From: Lineus longissimus
Lineage: Eukaryota > Nemertea > Pilidiophora > Heteronemertea > Lineidae
Assembly: GCF_910592395.1 (NCBI RefSeq)
Contig: NC_088309.1
Span: forward strand, 4,032,501 to 4,096,500
Direction: 5' to 3'
Length of the DNA: 64,000 nucleotides
Each line of letters begins with the position of its first letter. Position 1 is the stretch's first letter. Both the position numbers and the translations under genes were made by a program. The notes beneath the pieces are model-generated. The model had not been told where the DNA came from, searched no databases, and saw only the letters and a program-made list of their open reading frames with translations. Below, one piece after another: positions 63,701-64,000 of the stretch.

Positions 63701-63981
63701 ACCTTCTAATGGCATGTCTGTGCGCAAAAACACCTCCTTACACCAAAACTATGCCTCCGAAACCACACATCCCATTAGGCCCAGGACGAGAACTTACATG
63801 TAGCTTGGGTAAATTGATTGAGAACGGCCACAATAATGTATCTTGACACAATCATGAAAAGACAGAGGGATCTGATTCCATTCTTTGTGGCATTCCCGCA
63901 TTCTAATGTCTATCTTTCTCTTGATCTGTTTCAGTGTTTGGACATTGGACGGCCGATTGTGACGATGAGCAGACGTTCTGA
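27642..63981 (+). CDS. CLIP1: CAP-Gly linker protein 1, CLIP-170 (28 coding exons)
   Basis: CLIP-170 binds growing microtubule plus ends, linking them to EB proteins, dynactin and membranes. The 28 exons listed below total 3726 bases and give 1241 residues in the longest form; the human protein has 1438. In order: basic/Ser/Pro start (1-44), CAP-Gly 1 (about 45-112, GKNDG at 84-88), Ser-rich linker, CAP-Gly 2 (about 184-250, GKNDG at 223-227), Ser-rich region to about 345, heptad-rich coiled coil from 364 to about 1160, and two CCHC zinc knuckles. Knuckle 1 uses C1182, C1185, H1191, C1196; knuckle 2 uses C1222, C1225, H1230, C1235. The protein ends DDEQTF, like vertebrate DDETF, an EEY/F-type ligand for CAP-Gly domains. 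The zinc knuckles separate it from CLIP2. All junctions are GT-AG and in phase. An acceptor at 27594-27595 suggests a 46-base 5'-UTR before the ATG; earlier non-coding exons are not located. Confidence 0.96.
28935..28985 (+). other. CLIP1: Candidate 51-nt cassette exon in CLIP1 intron 1
   Basis: A pyrimidine-rich acceptor (ctgctcgcatgttctgtag) and a strong donor (AGAG|GTGAGA) bound 51 bases. Inserted between exons 1 and 2 it keeps the phase exactly (phase 1 at both ends) and reads [16 protein letters not shown] with no stop. The vertebrate protein has a longer, variable Ser/Thr/Pro stretch here. Homology cannot prove it. Confidence 0.45.
32570..32608 (+). other. CLIP1: Candidate 39-nt cassette exon in CLIP1 intron 1
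   Basis: The acceptor (acccttttcctctgcag) is very good and the donor GTCA|GTGAGG is fair. Phase 1 at both ends keeps the frame and would add about 13 residues ([12 protein letters not shown]). The open frame continues past this donor to about 32748, so an alternative 3' end is also possible. Confidence 0.22.
33978..34572 (+). CDS. CLIP1: CLIP1 exon 2: CAP-Gly 1 and most of CAP-Gly 2
   Basis: A large exon of 595 bases, residues 35-232 plus part of R233. Holds all of CAP-Gly 1 ([37 protein letters not shown]), a Ser-rich linker with repeated TNL motifs like vertebrate SNL repeats, and CAP-Gly 2 through [10 protein letters not shown]. Acceptor CCATTGCAG; donor AAAAG|GTAACA. Confidence 0.95.
35208..35442 (+). 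CDS. CLIP1: CLIP1 exon 3: end of CAP-Gly 2, Ser-rich region
   Basis: Encodes residues 233-311 (long form). [20 protein letters not shown] closes CAP-Gly 2, then a Ser-rich basic stretch ends SSLSRSR. Two in-frame donors exist: AGG|GTAAGA at 35409 (short, residue 300) and CAG|GTACAT at 35442 (long, 11 more residues). The upstream donor matches the consensus better. Confidence 0.9.
36089..36152 (+). repeat. tRNA-like region, possible SINE head
   Basis: TGGCATAGTGG at 36096-36106 fits the RNA polymerase III A box of tRNA genes. GGGTGTGACACTCC at 36139-36152 is a degenerate B box at the expected distance, with one changed base in the GTTCGA core. The sequence between reads like a decayed tRNA, and no clean cloverleaf remains. 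It sits in CLIP1 intron 3. Confidence 0.45.
37857..37886 (+). CDS. CLIP1: CLIP1 exon 4: 30-nt microexon
   Basis: Ten residues, [10 protein letters not shown] (312-321), in whole codons. Follows SRSR of the short exon 3 in the way vertebrate SSRPSRTG runs on. Acceptor TTTGTTTCAG; donor CCCCA|GTAAGA. Confidence 0.75.
41738..41809 (+). CDS. CLIP1: CLIP1 exon 5
   Basis: Residues 322-345, Ser/Thr-rich, ending ATTSALQ, which matches vertebrate GTTALQ just before the coiled coil. Phase 0 at both ends. Acceptor CACTAACAG; donor CAG|GTGAGC. Confidence 0.88.
42529..42582 (+). CDS. CLIP1: CLIP1 exon 6: probable cassette exon
   Basis: Eighteen residues, [18 protein letters not shown] (346-363), phase 0 at both ends. 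Skipping it joins SALQ to KALKEK exactly as vertebrate TALQ-EALKEK, so it is probably alternative. Acceptor CATTTTTCAG; donor TGG|GTATGT. Confidence 0.75.
44659..44757 (+). CDS. CLIP1: CLIP1 exon 7: start of the coiled coil
   Basis: Residues 364-396: [20 protein letters not shown], close to vertebrate [20 protein letters not shown]. Acceptor ATCCTCTGCAG; donor GAA|GTAAGT. Confidence 0.95.
45042..45187 (+). CDS. CLIP1: CLIP1 exon 8
   Basis: Residues 397-444 plus part of R445, coiled coil with [17 protein letters not shown], like vertebrate ADREKVELLNQLEEEKR. Acceptor CTGTTCTAG; donor AAAAG|GTAAAC. Confidence 0.94.
45424..45484 (+). CDS. CLIP1: CLIP1 exon 9
   Basis: Residues 445-465: [20 protein letters not shown], nearly the vertebrate [20 protein letters not shown]. 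Donor GACT|GTAAGT. Confidence 0.94.
46044..46148 (+). CDS. CLIP1: CLIP1 exon 10
   Basis: Residues 466-500, coiled coil ([20 protein letters not shown] at its start). Acceptor TATCCATCAG; donor AAG|GTAAGG. Whole codons. Confidence 0.9.
47810..47962 (+). CDS. CLIP1: CLIP1 exon 11
   Basis: Residues 501-551, coiled coil, including [20 protein letters not shown] and [17 protein letters not shown]. Acceptor TTGTAATAG; donor AAG|GTAATA. Confidence 0.9.
48188..48304 (+). CDS. CLIP1: CLIP1 exon 12
   Basis: Residues 552-590, coiled coil ([20 protein letters not shown]). No Met start; found from its splice sites (TTTCAG and TTG|GTAAGT) and heptad pattern. Confidence 0.9.
48527..48584 (+). CDS. CLIP1: CLIP1 exon 13
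   Basis: Residues 591-609 plus one base of D610: [19 protein letters not shown]. Acceptor TACTTTAG; donor GATG|GTGAGT. Confidence 0.88.
48661..48724 (+). repeat. Second, weaker tRNA-like region
   Basis: tcgtgcagtgg (48661-48671) resembles an A box and gagttcaagtacc (48712-48724) a B box, 40 bases apart. In CLIP1 intron 13. The downstream sequence does not match the element near 36.1 kb. Confidence 0.25.
48980..49063 (+). CDS. CLIP1: CLIP1 exon 14
   Basis: Residues 610-637 plus one base of D638: [20 protein letters not shown] and a short end. Acceptor CCTTTTCAG; donor TCAG|GTAGGT. Confidence 0.88.
49382..49449 (+). CDS. CLIP1: CLIP1 exon 15
   Basis: Residues 638-660: [20 protein letters not shown] and AKL. 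Acceptor ATTTTACAG; donor TTG|GTATGT. Confidence 0.9.
50552..50568. repeat. (TA)n microsatellite
   Basis: Seventeen bases of perfect TA alternation in CLIP1 intron 15. Confidence 0.9.
51301..51389 (+). CDS. CLIP1: CLIP1 exon 16
   Basis: Residues 661-689 plus part of R690: [20 protein letters not shown] then MNEQLRERD. Acceptor TTCTCTTCAAG; donor ATAG|GTTAGT is weaker than the others. Confidence 0.86.
52801..52823. repeat. 7-bp tandem repeat TGACTGA x3
   Basis: Three perfect copies of TGACTGA plus two bases, in CLIP1 intron 16. Confidence 0.9.
54244..54409 (+). CDS. CLIP1: CLIP1 exon 17
   Basis: Residues 690-745, coiled coil ([20 protein letters not shown], then [15 protein letters not shown]). 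Acceptor CTTTTTCAG; donor TTA|GTAAGT. Confidence 0.92.
54615..54830 (+). CDS. CLIP1: CLIP1 exon 18
   Basis: Residues 746-817, coiled coil ([20 protein letters not shown] at the start, ATERDNVK at the end). The intron before it is only 205 bases. Donor AAG|GTGAGA. Confidence 0.93.
55118..55321 (+). CDS. CLIP1: CLIP1 exon 19
   Basis: Residues 818-885, the most charged part of the rod, with repeated Glu/Lys heptads ([20 protein letters not shown]). Acceptor AATCTTCAG; donor CAG|GTGAGA. Confidence 0.93.
55542..55679 (+). CDS. CLIP1: CLIP1 exon 20
   Basis: Residues 886-931, coiled coil ([20 protein letters not shown]). Acceptor TGTTTTTTCAG; donor GAA|GTGAGT. Confidence 0.92.
55846..55901. repeat. 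28-bp tandem duplication
   Basis: Two adjacent 28-base copies starting gattcattccagtattg, one mismatch, in CLIP1 intron 20. The near identity suggests a recent duplication. Confidence 0.92.
56026..56120 (+). CDS. CLIP1: CLIP1 exon 21
   Basis: Residues 932-962 plus part of F963: [20 protein letters not shown], then [11 protein letters not shown]. Acceptor CATTTTCAG; donor AATT|GTAAGT. Confidence 0.9.
57036..57156 (+). CDS. CLIP1: CLIP1 exon 22
   Basis: Residues 963-1003: [20 protein letters not shown] and on to EEDKIS. Acceptor TCCTTTCAG; donor TCG|GTGAGT. Confidence 0.92.
57503..57555 (+). CDS. CLIP1: CLIP1 exon 23
   Basis: Residues 1004-1020 plus part of K1021: [17 protein letters not shown]. 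Acceptor TGTTTTCAG; donor CAAA|GTAAGT. Confidence 0.9.
59354..59471 (+). CDS. CLIP1: CLIP1 exon 24
   Basis: Residues 1021-1060: [20 protein letters not shown] then [19 protein letters not shown]. The donor GAG|GTAATG opens directly into a 16-bp tandem repeat. Confidence 0.92.
59473..59556. repeat. 16-bp tandem repeat at the exon 24 donor
   Basis: Four 16-base units of the form taatgttcattatgag, then a fifth of 20 bases. The first unit starts inside the splice donor GTAATG, so GTAATG recurs at 59488 and 59520, and GTAATT at 59504. Confidence 0.8.
59787..59949 (+). CDS. CLIP1: CLIP1 exon 25
   Basis: Residues 1061-1114 plus one base of R1115, coiled coil ([20 protein letters not shown], later [15 protein letters not shown]). 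Acceptor TTTTGCAG; donor ACGA|GTAAGT. Confidence 0.92.
60283..60442 (+). CDS. CLIP1: CLIP1 exon 26: end of the rod
   Basis: Residues 1115-1167 plus part of G1168. Contains [20 protein letters not shown], almost identical to vertebrate [20 protein letters not shown]. Acceptor CATTTCAG; donor TTGG|GTAAGT. Confidence 0.96.
61479..61654 (+). CDS. CLIP1: CLIP1 exon 27: zinc knuckle 1 and half of knuckle 2
   Basis: Residues 1168-1226. [19 protein letters not shown] is zinc knuckle 1 (vertebrate [19 protein letters not shown]). After an acidic His/Pro linker, RPYCDICE gives the first two Cys of knuckle 2. Acceptor GTTGCAG; donor GAAA|GTGAGT. Confidence 0.96.
63935..63981 (+). CDS. CLIP1: CLIP1 exon 28: end of zinc knuckle 2 and C-terminus
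   Basis: Residues 1227-1241 and the stop: [15 protein letters not shown], like vertebrate MFGHWATNCNDDETF, supplying the His and last Cys of knuckle 2. Too short to be found as an open frame. Acceptor CTGTTTCAG. The 3'-UTR lies beyond the window. Confidence 0.96.
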
Positions 63982-64000
63982 GTAGAGGAGTAAACTCTAT

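Larger units (their letters stand above)
44758..63934. other. CLIP1 introns 7-27
   Basis: Besides the exons, these introns (about 0.2-2.9 kb) hold only the short tandem repeats and the tRNA-like region listed. The longest are intron 16 (51390-54243) and intron 27 (61655-63934). Open frames in them, for example 53344-53625, show no recognised family. A poly-T run lies at about 63290-63314. Confidence 0.55.

Noticed and set aside
1-64000. CRISPR arrays, operons, phage or plasmid features
   Set aside because: The window is an animal genome with spliced genes; no regularly spaced repeats or bacterial genes are seen.

Overview
The window is eukaryotic, from an invertebrate animal. It has long spliced genes with GT-AG introns, no operons or bacterial signals, and proteins that match animal families along their whole length. 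Two genes are complete or nearly so: snurportin-1 (SNUPN, minus strand, 8 coding exons, 21018-23913, 426 residues) and CLIP1/CLIP-170 (plus strand, 28 coding exons, 27642-63981, 1241 residues in the longest form). I assembled both by hand from acceptor and donor sites. Every exon junction keeps the reading frame, and both models run from ATG to stop. No species marker allows a closer placement; a marine bilaterian such as a lophotrochozoan or invertebrate deuterostome would fit.

Layout. 1-7357: no recognised gene, with one weak candidate first exon near 106-414. 7358-8719 (minus): 5'-truncated LINE-type reverse transcriptase with an undamaged reading frame. 8720-13364: no recognised gene, one weak secreted-peptide-like ORF at 11126-11443. 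13365-14015 (plus): intronless coding region for a four-helix membrane protein of MS4A/CD20-like layout. 14016-20990: no recognised gene. 21018-23937 (minus): SNUPN. 24333-24345: TATA-like motif readable on both strands between the head-to-head SNUPN and CLIP1 genes. 24346-27595: no coding sequence seen. 27596-64000: CLIP1, with the stop codon 19 bases before the end of the window.

The genes do unrelated housekeeping jobs. Snurportin-1 carries trimethylguanosine-capped spliceosomal snRNPs into the nucleus through importin-beta. CLIP1 tracks growing microtubule ends with two CAP-Gly domains, a long coiled coil and two C-terminal zinc knuckles.

The most interesting structure is in CLIP1. Between the second CAP-Gly domain and the coiled coil lie tandem 5' splice sites 33 bases apart, a 30-nt microexon and two further frame-neutral exons. 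Two more unannotated frame-neutral exon candidates sit in intron 1. SNUPN has an unusual C-terminal tail of about 100 residues (basic, acidic, basic). CpG dinucleotides are common left of about 20 kb and sparse across SNUPN and CLIP1, as expected of mosaic gene-body methylation. I found no new multi-gene system.
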